Shown piece after piece: positions 34,101 to 42,938 of a stretch of 47,947 bases of DNA (position 1 is the stretch's first letter; each line of letters opens with the position of its first letter). The position numbers were made by a program, and so were the translations under genes. The stretch is taken from positions 1-47,947 of the forward strand of contig JAILFA010000147.1 of the NCBI GenBank assembly GCA_024687125.1, written 5' to 3'. This stretch comes from Lachnospiraceae bacterium. Its GTDB lineage: Bacteria > Bacillota > Clostridia > Lachnospirales > Lachnospiraceae. A model generated the notes under the pieces. That model did no database searches. It worked only from the letters and a program-made list of their open reading frames with translations, and had not been told where the DNA came from.

Positions 34101-35387
34101 ATGCTTGTTCGCATGAAGACTCCGTCTCAGACAGCAAAAAAGAAGATCACGGTCATCGGCGGCGGCGCGGCCGGCTGTATTGCAGCGATCGCGGCTGCAG
34201 AACAAGATTCGGCGGAGGTAACGCTGATCGAAAAAAACGAGTCGACCGGGAAAAAGCTGCTGGCGACCGGCAACGGCCGCTGCAACTACTGCCACGACAT
34301 TGTCTCGACCGCGGATTACCACCGGCAGCTGGATGACGCGTTCCTGCCGGCTGTCCTGGAGCGTTTTTCCCCGGGGGACTGCGTGGATCTCTTCCGCAGA
34401 CTCGGGATCACTCCCGTAAACAGAAACGGCTATCTTTATCCTTACTCCGAACAGGCAAGAGCCGTCGCCGAAGTGCTCGGCCGCGGACTCCGGCAGAGGG
34501 GCGTGAGGATCCTGACCTCCACGGAGGTGACGGGGCTTTCCCGGGAGGACAGCGGCTGGCGTGTCAACTATACAGAGAAAAAAACTGACGGTTCCCTTGA
34601 GGATTCTCTTTTCTCCGACGCTGTCATCCTCACGACAGGAGGCACGGCCGCGCCGAAGACCGGTTCCGACGGCAGGGGACTGGACCTCTGCCGCGCGCTC
34701 GGACACCGCATCATCCCTCCGGTCCCTGCGCTGACCAATCTGATCATTCAAAACAGTCCCTTCAGAAAGGCAGACGGCACGCGCCTTTCTGCCACCGTCT
34801 CCGTGGAGACAGACGGCCGGATCGCCTGCTCGGATACCGGTCAGATCCAGATCACCAAAGCCGGCTTCTCCGGGATCCCGGTGTTCAATGTGAGCCGCTT
34901 TGCCTCCCGGGCCCTCGCGGACGGCAAAAAGGCCGCTCTTCATATCCACCTCGTCCCGGATCTGACGGATGAGGAGATCTCCGCGGAGCTGCGGCGCCGT
35001 TTTTCAGACGATGCGGTCACGCCCTATGAGGCGCTGATCGGACTTTTCCCGGATCATTTCGCGGACGCTCTCCTGCGCTATGCCGGGATCGATCCGAACG
35101 CTCGTCCACCGAAGACAGACATGAAAAAAGCAGCCTCTCTGCTGCTTGACGCAGTGTCAGACATCAGGCTGCCTGTAAATGGTACCGGGGATATGCATGC
35201 CGCGCAGGTAAGCTGCGGCGGTGTGGATACAGCGGAGATCGATCCCGCACAGATGTATTCCCGGATCGCCGAAAACCTGTATCTCGCCGGCGAGATCATC
35301 GATATCGACGGCAAATGCGGCGGCTATAACCTGTTCTTCGCCTGGGCCTCCGGCTGGATCGCAGGGACCTCAGCTGCCGGAAACTGA
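34101..35387 (+). CDS. HI0933/BaiN-like NAD(P)/FAD-dependent oxidoreductase
   Basis: The flavoprotein of about 428 residues begins with a Rossmann motif ITVIGGGAAGCIAAIAAA and continues EKNESTGKKLLATGNGRCNYCH, the hallmark of the HI0933/YhiN/BaiN family. Further landmarks are VILTTGGTAAPKTGSDGRGLDLCRALGH, ITKAGFSGIPVFNVSR, and the end motif GEIIDIDGKCGGYNLFFAWASGWIAG that binds FAD. BaiN itself reduces bile-acid intermediates, but most members have no proven reaction. No signal peptide is present. The start is uncertain among the ATGs at 34101 and 34113. It diverges from the phospholipid operon. Its last 18 bases overlap the 3' end of the convergent, damaged EAL gene. Confidence 0.88.
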   Translation: MLVRMKTPSQTAKKKITVIGGGAAGCIAAIAAAEQDSAEVTLIEKNESTGKKLLATGNGRCNYCHDIVSTADYHRQLDDAFLPAVLERFSPGDCVDLFRRLGITPVNRNGYLYPYSEQARAVAEVLGRGLRQRGVRILTSTEVTGLSREDSGWRVNYTEKKTDGSLEDSLFSDAVILTTGGTAAPKTGSDGRGLDLCRALGHRIIPPVPALTNLIIQNSPFRKADGTRLSATVSVETDGRIACSDTGQIQITKAGFSGIPVFNVSRFASRALADGKKAALHIHLVPDLTDEEISAELRRRFSDDAVTPYEALIGLFPDHFADALLRYAGIDPNARPPKTDMKKAASLLLDAVSDIRLPVNGTGDMHAAQVSCGGVDTAEIDPAQMYSRIAENLYLAGEIIDIDGKCGGYNLFFAWASGWIAGTSAAGN

Positions 35388-37298
35388 ACGCAGGGCATTT
35401 TTATCCCCTGCCATAGATTTCTTGAGTTCGGCGCTGATGACGCCGAAGATCAGCCTGCGCGTTCCCTCCTCTTCGACTATGGCGGCCTTGATGCGCGCAC
35501 GGGCCTTTTTCCCGCCCACGAGCAGGTGGTAGTTCATCGCAAAGAAGCCCTCTTTTTCGATCGTGTCAAGGACGTTTTTCCTGTTGAACTTTTCCTCAAA
35601 CGCAGGAAGATCCTCTTCCGCGATCGTCTTCTGCGCATCGCGCAGGGAATCCCCGAAGAAATCATCGCCCTCCACGGAGATCGCAAGGTCCTTGAACTCG
35701 CTGGCGGCAATTGTAGATATAGTAGTGATCGGTCTCCGGATCCACCGCGTAGAAGCAGATATACTCCCCGGACAGAGCCGAGATCCTTGAAAACGTGACG
35801 CGTTCCTCCTTGAGGCGGTTCAGCGCCTCCTGCTGCCGCATCTGCGCATCCACATTGCTGACGGCGACGATGATGTGGCTGTCTTCATATCGGTCAGCAC
35901 CTGCCTGCCGTCCTTGGCGCACTTGATGACAATGCGCACCAGCGACGCCGCGGAACCTGTCAGGAGGTCAGTGATCTTTGCGCGCCCCTTCGCGGCGGAC
36001 ACCGGATAGTGGTTTCCGACAAAGCTGCGGTAGGACTTGTTGCAGCGCGTTAGGGCGATCTCCTCGCCGCCGACCTCTACGATCGCCATGGGCATCGTAT
36101 CAAAGTAGTCCCTGAACTGCTGTTCCTCGTCATCGACAGCGATCGACAGATCATAGAGATTGACCTTGCCGATAGCGGAAAAATACGCCAACTCCGCGGG
36201 ATCCTCAAACCCGATCTGGGGAGAATCATCATAACGTCTCAGGATCTCCCCGAGCGGGATCGGCTTGCAGTAGAGATACCCCTGCAGCTTGGTGCAGCCG
36301 ACCTCCTTGAGGAATTCCGCCTGCTCCTCGGTCTCCACACCTTCGACGACTGTCTCGATCCCGAGGCCCATCGCCATCTTGATCAGGCCGCTGATGATGA
36401 TGCCGCTGGCCTTGTTCTTTTCGTACTGCCGGATGAACTGCATATCCAGTTTGATCGTGTCAAACGGGATGGTCATCAGGATGTCGGGCGAGGAATAGCC
36501 GCTGCCGTAGTCGTCCATCCAGACCTGGAAGCCCAGTGCATGGAAGCGGTCGACCTGCTGCTTCATATAGTCCAGATCATTGCCGAGGATACTCTCCGTG
36601 ATCTCGATGGTGATCATCTCATGCGCGATCCCGGCAGCGTCCACGCGCTTTCGGATCTCTTCAACGACATCGCAGGCGGCAAAATCGGAGCGTGAGATAT
36701 TGATGGAAGTGGGGACCGCAAAGAGCCCTTTCTCCCGGAGCAGTTTCATCTTGGCCAGGATCTGCTCGGTGATGTACAGATCGAGCTTATAGATCAGTCC
36801 CGTGTTCTCCAGGATCGGGATGAAATCCGCCGGCGACAGGAACCCCTTCTCCGGATCGATCCAGCGGGCGAGCGCCTCCTCGTCACAGACACGGCCGTTG
36901 GCGGACCGGATGAGGGGCTGATAGTAGACCTGGATCCAGTGCTCCTCGATCGCCTGGTCCAGATGGTCGATGATGTACTGTTTCTGTCTGGCCTCCTCGA
37001 GGAGTCTTTCACTGAAATAATAGTACCCCGAGGTCAGGCTGTCGCGGCCCTGATCGCAGGCCAGCCGCGCGCGGTCGCAGGCAAGGCCCGCGCCGACAGC
37101 CTCCATGCTGTCGCGGATATTGAACTCCTTCATGCCGTTGAGATCAAAGTAGATCAGAGCAGGATCCTCGCCCTGTTCGATGAGGGCCTGGCGCTGTGAT
37201 TCCGCCCGCCCGAAGAAGCGGTTCATGCCGGGAAGCCCGGTCAGCGTGTCGTATTCGTCCGCACGCGTCTTTTCATTACTGTACTGAGATCTGTCCAT
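35370..37298 (-). pseudogene. EAL-domain cyclic di-GMP phosphodiesterase gene with truncated GGDEF and frameshifted C-terminal domain
   Basis: The first open part (35820-37298) encodes a GGDEF remnant: DTLTGLPGMNRFF and LIYFDLNGMKEFN, then an abrupt jump to the end of the domain (SMEAVGAGLACDRARLACD), with the GG(D/E)EF region missing. A complete EAL domain follows: QPLIRS, DEEALARW, SINISRSDF, IEITES, MDDYGSGYSS, DTIKLDMQF, VEGVETEEQ and LQGYLY. The frame then stops, but homology to a PAS-like C-terminal domain (HIIVAVSNVD, ALSGEYICFYAVDPETDHYY) continues in another frame from about 35890-35905 to 35710. It returns to the original frame (EFKDLAISVEGDDFFG) until TGA at 35370. The EAL part could still be produced. 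The start follows a GGGGTGA site. Confidence 0.82.
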
Positions 37299-37338
37299 TT
37301 TCAGGTCACCCCTGCTTTTTGTCTGTCAGATCGGATGC

Positions 37339-37368
37339 ATTATCGTAATAGCGTTCTATTTTTCACAA
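37339..37368 (-). promoter_or_regulatory. Possible promoter of the EAL gene
   Basis: Minus-strand TTGTGA (37363-37368), 18-base spacer and GATAAT (37339-37344), in the 82-base gap before the start at 37298. Confidence 0.45.
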
Positions 37369-37380
37369 TATGCCGTTTTG

Positions 37381-38769
37381 TCAACCGTCCGCCTGTGCCG
37401 GCCTGATCGCCTTGATCCACTTGCCGCTCCTGAGCCGCAGGAAGCTCCACAGACACTTGATGATCTGATCGATCTTCATGGCAAAATAGATCCAGAACGC
37501 GGGCAGGTGCAGTACCAGTCCCGCCAGGATCCCGAGCGGCACGGAAGCCACCCACAGAAACAGCACATCCGCCAGCATCAGGAACCGGGTATCCCCACCG
37601 CCGCGCAGGACACCTTTCATCATGATGGAATTGGTCGACTGGAACATCAGGATGAAGGCGATCGCGTTCATCAGCTGTCTCGCGATCTCTCTGGTCCCCT
37701 CCTCGATGTTGTACATCCCGATCACGGGCTCCCGGATGAGCAGGATGATCCCGCCGGCGATCAGTCCCAGCATCGCGCCGAAGATCATAAAGGTGTAGGC
37801 CTCTCTCTGGGCCCTGTCCCGTTCGCCCCGTCCCAGCGTGTGTCCTGTCACGATGCAGCCGGCCTGCGCGATGCCCTGCGTGAGCACCGTCGTCAGCTGC
37901 TGCGTCACGGTCGTGATCGAGTTGGCCGAAACAAAGGCTGCGCCGATATGCCCCATGACGATGGCGACCGCGCTGTTGCCGAAGGCCATCAGGGCGTCAC
38001 TGATCAGTACCGGGATGCTGATCCTTAAATACTCTCCGATCAGTTCCCCGCAGTGCAGGAACAGGTCTCTGAGACGGTACTTCAGGTTTTTTTCTGCAAA
38101 GAAGAAATACCCTCCGATCAGAAGGCACTCGATCAGGCGTGCAAGAAATGTCCCCAGCGACGCACCCGCCACCTCCATGCGAGGCGCGCCGAGCTTGCCG
38201 AAGATGAACACCCAGTTGAAGAACAGGTTGGAGCCGAAGCCGATCATGGAACAGACGAGCGGGACCGTGGCGCGGCCGATGCTGCGCAGGACGAGTGTCA
38301 GATCCAGCGAGACCCCCAGGAGGACATAGGCGGGCACGGCCCAGAAGAAATAACGGATCCCTTCACGGATCACCTCGTTCTCCGGTGTGTAAATGCGCAT
38401 GATCTGTCCCGGGAAAAGTGCCGTGAGCAGCGCGAATATCAGGCCGAAGCCGATACACAGCCGCAGCATGATCGTCACTGCCTTTTTGAGCGATGGGATG
38501 TCTTTAGAACCCCAGAATCGGGACACCAGTACGGAAGCACCCATACCGATCCCCATACAGCAGATGTGATAGATGGTGATGAACTGGTTTGCCAGAGCGG
38601 ACGCGGAGAGCGCCGTCTCTCCCAGCGTTCCCAGCATCACGGTGTCCATCATGTTGACACCGATCTGGATCAGGCTCTGCAGTGCGATCGGCAGAGCGAT
38701 CCCGCCGACACGGATGTAGAAATCCGCCGTTCCGAGATAGCTCCTGATCCCCCCTTTTTCCTCCATCAT
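37381..38769 (-). CDS. MATE-family efflux transporter
   Basis: The 462-residue protein has 12 hydrophobic segments in two homologous halves. IALPIALQSLIQIGVNMMDTVMLGTLGETALSA at the start and SIPVLISDALMAFGNSAVAIVMGHIGAAFVSA in the middle are the matched first helices of the two halves, a MATE signature. It also has GGGDTRFLMLADVLFLWVASVPLG near the end. It should export cationic compounds or drugs with Na+ or H+ antiport. It follows degV by 33 bases on the same strand and probably shares its promoter. Either of two adjacent ATGs (38769, 38766) may be used. The substrate is unknown. Confidence 0.92.
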   Translation of the reverse strand: MMEEKGGIRSYLGTADFYIRVGGIALPIALQSLIQIGVNMMDTVMLGTLGETALSASALANQFITIYHICCMGIGMGASVLVSRFWGSKDIPSLKKAVTIMLRLCIGFGLIFALLTALFPGQIMRIYTPENEVIREGIRYFFWAVPAYVLLGVSLDLTLVLRSIGRATVPLVCSMIGFGSNLFFNWVFIFGKLGAPRMEVAGASLGTFLARLIECLLIGGYFFFAEKNLKYRLRDLFLHCGELIGEYLRISIPVLISDALMAFGNSAVAIVMGHIGAAFVSANSITTVTQQLTTVLTQGIAQAGCIVTGHTLGRGERDRAQREAYTFMIFGAMLGLIAGGIILLIREPVIGMYNIEEGTREIARQLMNAIAFILMFQSTNSIMMKGVLRGGGDTRFLMLADVLFLWVASVPLGILAGLVLHLPAFWIYFAMKIDQIIKCLWSFLRLRSGKWIKAIRPAQADG

Positions 38770-38802
38770 CCTGTCGGCCAGTCAGCAGATCCCGGCGTTT
38801 TC

Positions 38803-39690
38803 TCAGAGGGTTCTTTCGTCCCCGCAGAAGAAAAGCGCGACGGTTCCGGGGCCGGTGTGGCTCCCGATGGTCGCTCCGATATCAAAGATGCGAATCTTGC
38901 CCTTGGTGGCGGGGAACTGCTCTTCGATCATCTCCGCCATCGCCCTCGCGTCGTCGGGGCATTCCGAATGGCTGATGAAGACCTTGCCGTCGTAGGCGGT
39001 GCCGCCCGCGGCATGCTCCTTCATCTTTTCTACAGTGCGGCGGATGACCGCCTTTTTGCCGCGGATCTTTTCTCTCGGGATCAGTTTGCCCTGGCTGTCG
39101 ACATTGAGCAGCGGGCAGATGTTCAGAAGCTGTCCGACAAAGCCGGCTGTTTTGGTGACACGGCCGCCGCGGACATAATAGGTCAGATCCGTGGAGAAGA
39201 ACCAGTGATGCACATGCAGCTTGTTTGCTTCCGCCCAGTCGCGGAGCTCGTCGATGCTCATCCCCTCATCCCGTTTGTCCGCCATCAGGTCGAGCAGCAG
39301 GCCGTAGCCGCTGGAAGCGCCCAGTCCGTCGACGATGTAGACCTTGCGGTCCGGGAATTCGCTCTTGAGATCCTCGGCGGCGATGCGCGCGGAGTTTACC
39401 GTACCGCTGATGCCGCTGGAAAGCGTCACATGCAGGACATCTTTGCCGCTGCGCAGGATGCCGGCGAAAAACTCTTCATAGGCACCGACGGAGACCTGCG
39501 AGGTCTTGGTCATCTCGCCTGCCTTCATCCTCCGGTAGAGTTCTGCGGGAGGGATGGTCTTGCCCAGATCATCCGGATAGTCTGTGCCTCCCAGTTCAAA
39601 GTGGAAGCTGATATAGGGGATATTTCTGGTCTGGAACACCTCTTCCGTCAAATCGGCCGAAGAACAGCCGGTCAAGCAATAATCTGTCAT
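38803..39690 (-). CDS. DegV-family fatty acid-binding protein
   Basis: The 295-residue cytoplasmic protein has the DegV fold: N-terminal strand region with CSSADL (residues 9-14), the ligand-carboxylate residues TSQ (63-65) followed by SVGAY, and SSGISGT (91-97). VDGLGASSGYG and YYVRGGRVTKTAGFVGQLLNICPLLNVDSQGKL are further hallmarks. DegV proteins are homologous to FakB, which presents fatty acids to the kinase FakA for phospholipid synthesis, but no fakA is nearby. It is the first gene of a degV-MATE unit behind a strong promoter and a GGAGG site. Confidence 0.93.
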   Translation of the reverse strand: MTDYCLTGCSSADLTEEVFQTRNIPYISFHFELGGTDYPDDLGKTIPPAELYRRMKAGEMTKTSQVSVGAYEEFFAGILRSGKDVLHVTLSSGISGTVNSARIAAEDLKSEFPDRKVYIVDGLGASSGYGLLLDLMADKRDEGMSIDELRDWAEANKLHVHHWFFSTDLTYYVRGGRVTKTAGFVGQLLNICPLLNVDSQGKLIPREKIRGKKAVIRRTVEKMKEHAAGGTAYDGKVFISHSECPDDARAMAEMIEEQFPATKGKIRIFDIGATIGSHTGPGTVALFFCGDERTL

Positions 39691-39735
39691 CTTTTTTCCT
39701 CCGGAGCATAACTGTTAGAAAGTACACAGCATAAT

Positions 39736-39764
39736 ATTATATATCATTTTCGGTGCTGTGCAAA
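39736..39764 (-). promoter_or_regulatory. Promoter of the degV-MATE unit
   Basis: Minus-strand TTTGCA (39759-39764), 17-base spacer and TATAAT (39736-39741). It lies in the 78-base gap after the EIIC-EAL gene, showing that a new transcription unit begins here. Confidence 0.75.
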
Positions 39765-39768
39765 TACC

Positions 39769-41862
39769 TTATTTAATTCCCAGGGACAGCAGAGCCGCCT
39801 TGTCGATCGCGGGGCTGTAGAGATACCCCTGATACAGCAGGCATCCGATGTCCTCCAGCGCCTCCTTCTGCTCCACGGTCTCCACGAATTCCGCCAGGAC
39901 CTTGAAGTTGAGCGAATTGGACAGATACACGATGGAGCTGATGATCTCTCTGGTGCGGTCATTGCCCAGAAGCGATCTGACCAGATTGCCGTCCAGCTTG
40001 ACAAGGTCAAACTGGTTATGCTGCAGATAAGTCAGGGAGGTGTGTCCCATGCTGAAGTCGTCCAGCGCAAAGGTATAGCCGAAGTCCCGGATCTTTCTGA
40101 TCAGTTCTCCCGTCTCCTCCGAGGTCACGAGCTCAGTCTCCTCCGTGATCTCCAGACAGATATTCCCGGGCTTTAAGTGGTAATTCCCGGCGAGCTCCCC
40201 GATGAATCTCAGGAACCGCGGATCATAGAGCGTTGTGACCGTGACATTGACGCTGAGCTTGAAGCTGTCGCCGAAGCACTCACGGAACGCCTCATAATCG
40301 CGTACGGAGGTCTCAATGATATGTGTCTCCAGCCGGTAGAGGCTGCCGCTCTCACGGGCAAGGCGCACGACAAGCGGCGGATAGACGATCCCGTGTCTCT
40401 TGTGATTCCAGCGCAGCAGTGCCTCCGCGCCGATGCAGTTTCCGCTGTTGTCAAACTGCGGCTGATACTTCATGAGCAGCGGACTCTCTATGTCTGCCGC
40501 CTTGCCGTCCTCTGAGGAAGCGCTGAGCGTGTCCTCCAGATCATTGACCAGCATCTTGGCCAGCCGGCCGACATTGCCCTCGCACTCCGTGAGGGTCACT
40601 TCCTCCGTCGTCTCCTCGCACTTTTTGAGGATCCCGACCAGTTCGTTCATCGCGAGGGAGAACTCATTGACCGATCTCTTTTCATACCGGATCATAAAGG
40701 GCGCGTAGCAGGCGACAGAGATGAGAATGTTCAGGAGCTGCACGATGACGCCCTGCACGCTGCCGGTTGCGAGATATCCGCTGAAAAGCGGCGGGATCGT
40801 CCAGACAACGGTATTCGTGACCTGCGGCAGAAAACCCAGCTGCGTGAGCAGATAGGCATTGGAAAAGCACAGGACCGGGGCCAGGACAAACGGGATCAGC
40901 ATCATCGGGTTGTAGATGACCGGGAGGCCGAAGAGCATCAGTTCGCTGATATTGAAGATCCCCGGCACAAGAGCCAGCCGGGAGAGCTTTTTCGTGGAGC
41001 TGCGCTTTCCGAAGATCATCATGGCGAGCAGCAGGCCGATCGTGCAGCCGGTGCCGCCCATGTTGACAAAGGTGTCGATAAAGCTCTTGGAGACGATCTC
41101 CCCGGGGATGATCGCCGCGAACATATCCTCGGCGACCTGGTTGAGGACGTTGTTCCCATGGATCCCGAACCACCACATGAAGCTGATCATAAGCAGGAAC
41201 AGCAGGCCGCTGAAGAACGACCGGCTCATCCGGTAGAAAACGGCATCCACGACCTTCATGAACAGATGCTGGACGCTCTGCACATCAAAGCAGACCGTGA
41301 TCAGGTAGTTGGCGACAACAAAGGTGACAACCACGGACAGGAACGGCAGCATCACGTGGAGCGCCGCATTGAAAACGGAGTCCGCGCCGTCCACAAAGAC
41401 GGATCTTCTGGTCCCGAAGATCGCCTCATATCTCTGATACAGCCAGGATCCGAGGAGTCCCGCGAGAAGCGCGCTGAAAACGCCCTGCCCGCTGAGCAGC
41501 GAGAAATCAGGATCGTTCGGCAGAAAACCAACGAGGATGATGAACCCGCTCAGGCAGCCGAGCATGCTCCCGAACCGGGTGACCAGACGCTGCTCTTCCT
41601 GCGTCTGCTCCATGTAGCACTGGTTGAGCGCGATCGTCAGATAGATCGCCAGGATCCCGACCGTTGTCACCTGCAGGAGCTGGATGATGCCGCGAAGGAT
41701 ACCGCCGAGAAAAGAATCCAGAAAATCCTGATAGGCCTGCACGGGAAAACCGTTCAGGAACACCGTGATGCTGCCGATGAACAGCACGGGGAGCATCATC
41801 GCCAGACTGGTCCTGATCGTGTGGGCGATGATTGTCAGGTTTTTGGCAGCTCTTTTTTTCAT
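39769..41862 (-). CDS. PTS EIIC membrane domain fused to an EAL phosphodiesterase
   Basis: The 697-residue protein joins a full lactose/cellobiose-type EIIC domain (about 1-405) to a C-terminal EAL domain (about 455-697). The EIIC part has about ten hydrophobic segments and the sugar-site landmarks WFGIHGNNVLNQ (His235), NMGGTGCTIGLLLAMM and NISELMLFGLPV (Glu307). The EAL part keeps EALLRW (Glu480), SVNVTV, CLEITEE, LDDFSMGHTSL, LVKLDGNLV, LAEFVETVEQ and LYQGYLY, so cyclic di-GMP hydrolysis is plausible; the loop-6 DDFG is DDFS. No EIIB or EIIA domain is present. The likely role is sugar- or transport-sensing that controls cyclic di-GMP. It begins after GGAGG, 28 bases past the SDR gene, as the last gene of the TetR operon. 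Confidence 0.9.
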   Translation of the reverse strand: MKKRAAKNLTIIAHTIRTSLAMMLPVLFIGSITVFLNGFPVQAYQDFLDSFLGGILRGIIQLLQVTTVGILAIYLTIALNQCYMEQTQEEQRLVTRFGSMLGCLSGFIILVGFLPNDPDFSLLSGQGVFSALLAGLLGSWLYQRYEAIFGTRRSVFVDGADSVFNAALHVMLPFLSVVVTFVVANYLITVCFDVQSVQHLFMKVVDAVFYRMSRSFFSGLLFLLMISFMWWFGIHGNNVLNQVAEDMFAAIIPGEIVSKSFIDTFVNMGGTGCTIGLLLAMMIFGKRSSTKKLSRLALVPGIFNISELMLFGLPVIYNPMMLIPFVLAPVLCFSNAYLLTQLGFLPQVTNTVVWTIPPLFSGYLATGSVQGVIVQLLNILISVACYAPFMIRYEKRSVNEFSLAMNELVGILKKCEETTEEVTLTECEGNVGRLAKMLVNDLEDTLSASSEDGKAADIESPLLMKYQPQFDNSGNCIGAEALLRWNHKRHGIVYPPLVVRLARESGSLYRLETHIIETSVRDYEAFRECFGDSFKLSVNVTVTTLYDPRFLRFIGELAGNYHLKPGNICLEITEETELVTSEETGELIRKIRDFGYTFALDDFSMGHTSLTYLQHNQFDLVKLDGNLVRSLLGNDRTREIISSIVYLSNSLNFKVLAEFVETVEQKEALEDIGCLLYQGYLYSPAIDKAALLSLGIK

Positions 41863-41890
41863 GGTTCCTCCTGTCAATATCTACTGTCAG

Positions 41891-42922
41891 TTAATCGATC
41901 TTTGCGGCTTTCTCCTGCGCGGCGATCACCCGGTCACACCAGACGTCGAACTCAGGATCCTCCTTCTGGCACTCCTCCGGATGCGCCAGGATATAGTCGA
42001 GGGCATACCGCACGCCCATATCAAACCGGACATTTGTACGCATGTCGGGAACGACGCGTTTGAGCTTCGTGTTGTCAAAGACCACCGATACGGATTTGTC
42101 TCCGAGAAGCGAACCTGTAAAGTCATAGCCGCATGGATCGCCGACCGCGCACAGATACTCCGTCGCGATATGAACAGCGTGCAGTTTGACACCGAGGGCG
42201 TCCGCGATCGTCCGGAAGATCTGATCCCAGGTCAGCGATTCGTCGGACGTGATCTGGAACGCCTCGCCGATCGCGCGGCGATTTCCCATCAGGCCTGTGT
42301 AGCCGATCGCAAAATCTTCATTCCAAGTGAGCGTCCAGAGACTGGAACCGTCACCGTGGATGATCACAGGCTTCCCGTCCAGCATCCGCCGGATCACCTG
42401 CCAGGAGCCGTTCCTGCCGTGCACTCCCATCGGGATACTCCTCTCGTCATAGGTATGGCTCGGCCGCACGATGGTGACCGGGAAGCCGTTCTCCCGGTAC
42501 TCCTTCATCAGGTATTCCTCACAGGCGATCTTGTCCCGTGAGTACTGCCAGTACGGGTTCGCCAGAGAGGTTCCCTCGGTGATCACATGGGAGGCCGCCG
42601 GCTTGTGATAGGCGGAAGCAGAGCTGATGTAGATATACTGTTTCGTCCGGCCGCTGAACAGGCGTACATCCCGTTCCACCTGCGACACATGGAAACCGAT
42701 GAATTCGCACACCACGTCAAAAGTCGCGTCCCCGAGACGCTCCAGGACCGCCTGTTCGTCACTGATATCCATGGCGATCTGATGGACCCCCGCCGGAAGG
42801 ACCTGTGACCGGTTTCCGCGATTCAGCACCCACACATCCCAGTCCAGTTCATTGACCAGCCGTTTCACGACCGCTGTACTGATCGTTCCTGTGCCGCCGA
42901 TGATCAACGCTTTCTTTTTCAT
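41891..42922 (-). CDS. NAD(P)-dependent epimerase/SDR family protein
   Basis: The 343-residue protein starts KKKALIIGGTGTISTAVVKRL, a Rossmann motif of the extended or atypical SDR class, then VWVLNRGNRS and the DISDEQAV strand. YISSASAYHKP holds the active-site Ser/Tyr region, though the normal YxxxK spacing is not obvious. VTIVRPSHTYDERSIPMGVHGRNGSW is the substrate-side loop. It resembles sugar-nucleotide epimerase or isoflavone-reductase-like relatives; the reaction cannot be named. The start at 42922 is 16 bases after the cyclase stop. The EIIC-EAL gene follows 28 bases downstream. Confidence 0.85.
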   Translation of the reverse strand: MKKKALIIGGTGTISTAVVKRLVNELDWDVWVLNRGNRSQVLPAGVHQIAMDISDEQAVLERLGDATFDVVCEFIGFHVSQVERDVRLFSGRTKQYIYISSASAYHKPAASHVITEGTSLANPYWQYSRDKIACEEYLMKEYRENGFPVTIVRPSHTYDERSIPMGVHGRNGSWQVIRRMLDGKPVIIHGDGSSLWTLTWNEDFAIGYTGLMGNRRAIGEAFQITSDESLTWDQIFRTIADALGVKLHAVHIATEYLCAVGDPCGYDFTGSLLGDKSVSVVFDNTKLKRVVPDMRTNVRFDMGVRYALDYILAHPEECQKEDPEFDVWCDRVIAAQEKAAKID

Positions 42923-42938
42923 CCCCTTTTCCCCCTTT

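Noticed and set aside
38053..39711. A 552-codon plus-strand frame opposite degV and the MATE gene
   Set aside because: Spans two real minus-strand genes and their gap, with no motif or start signal.
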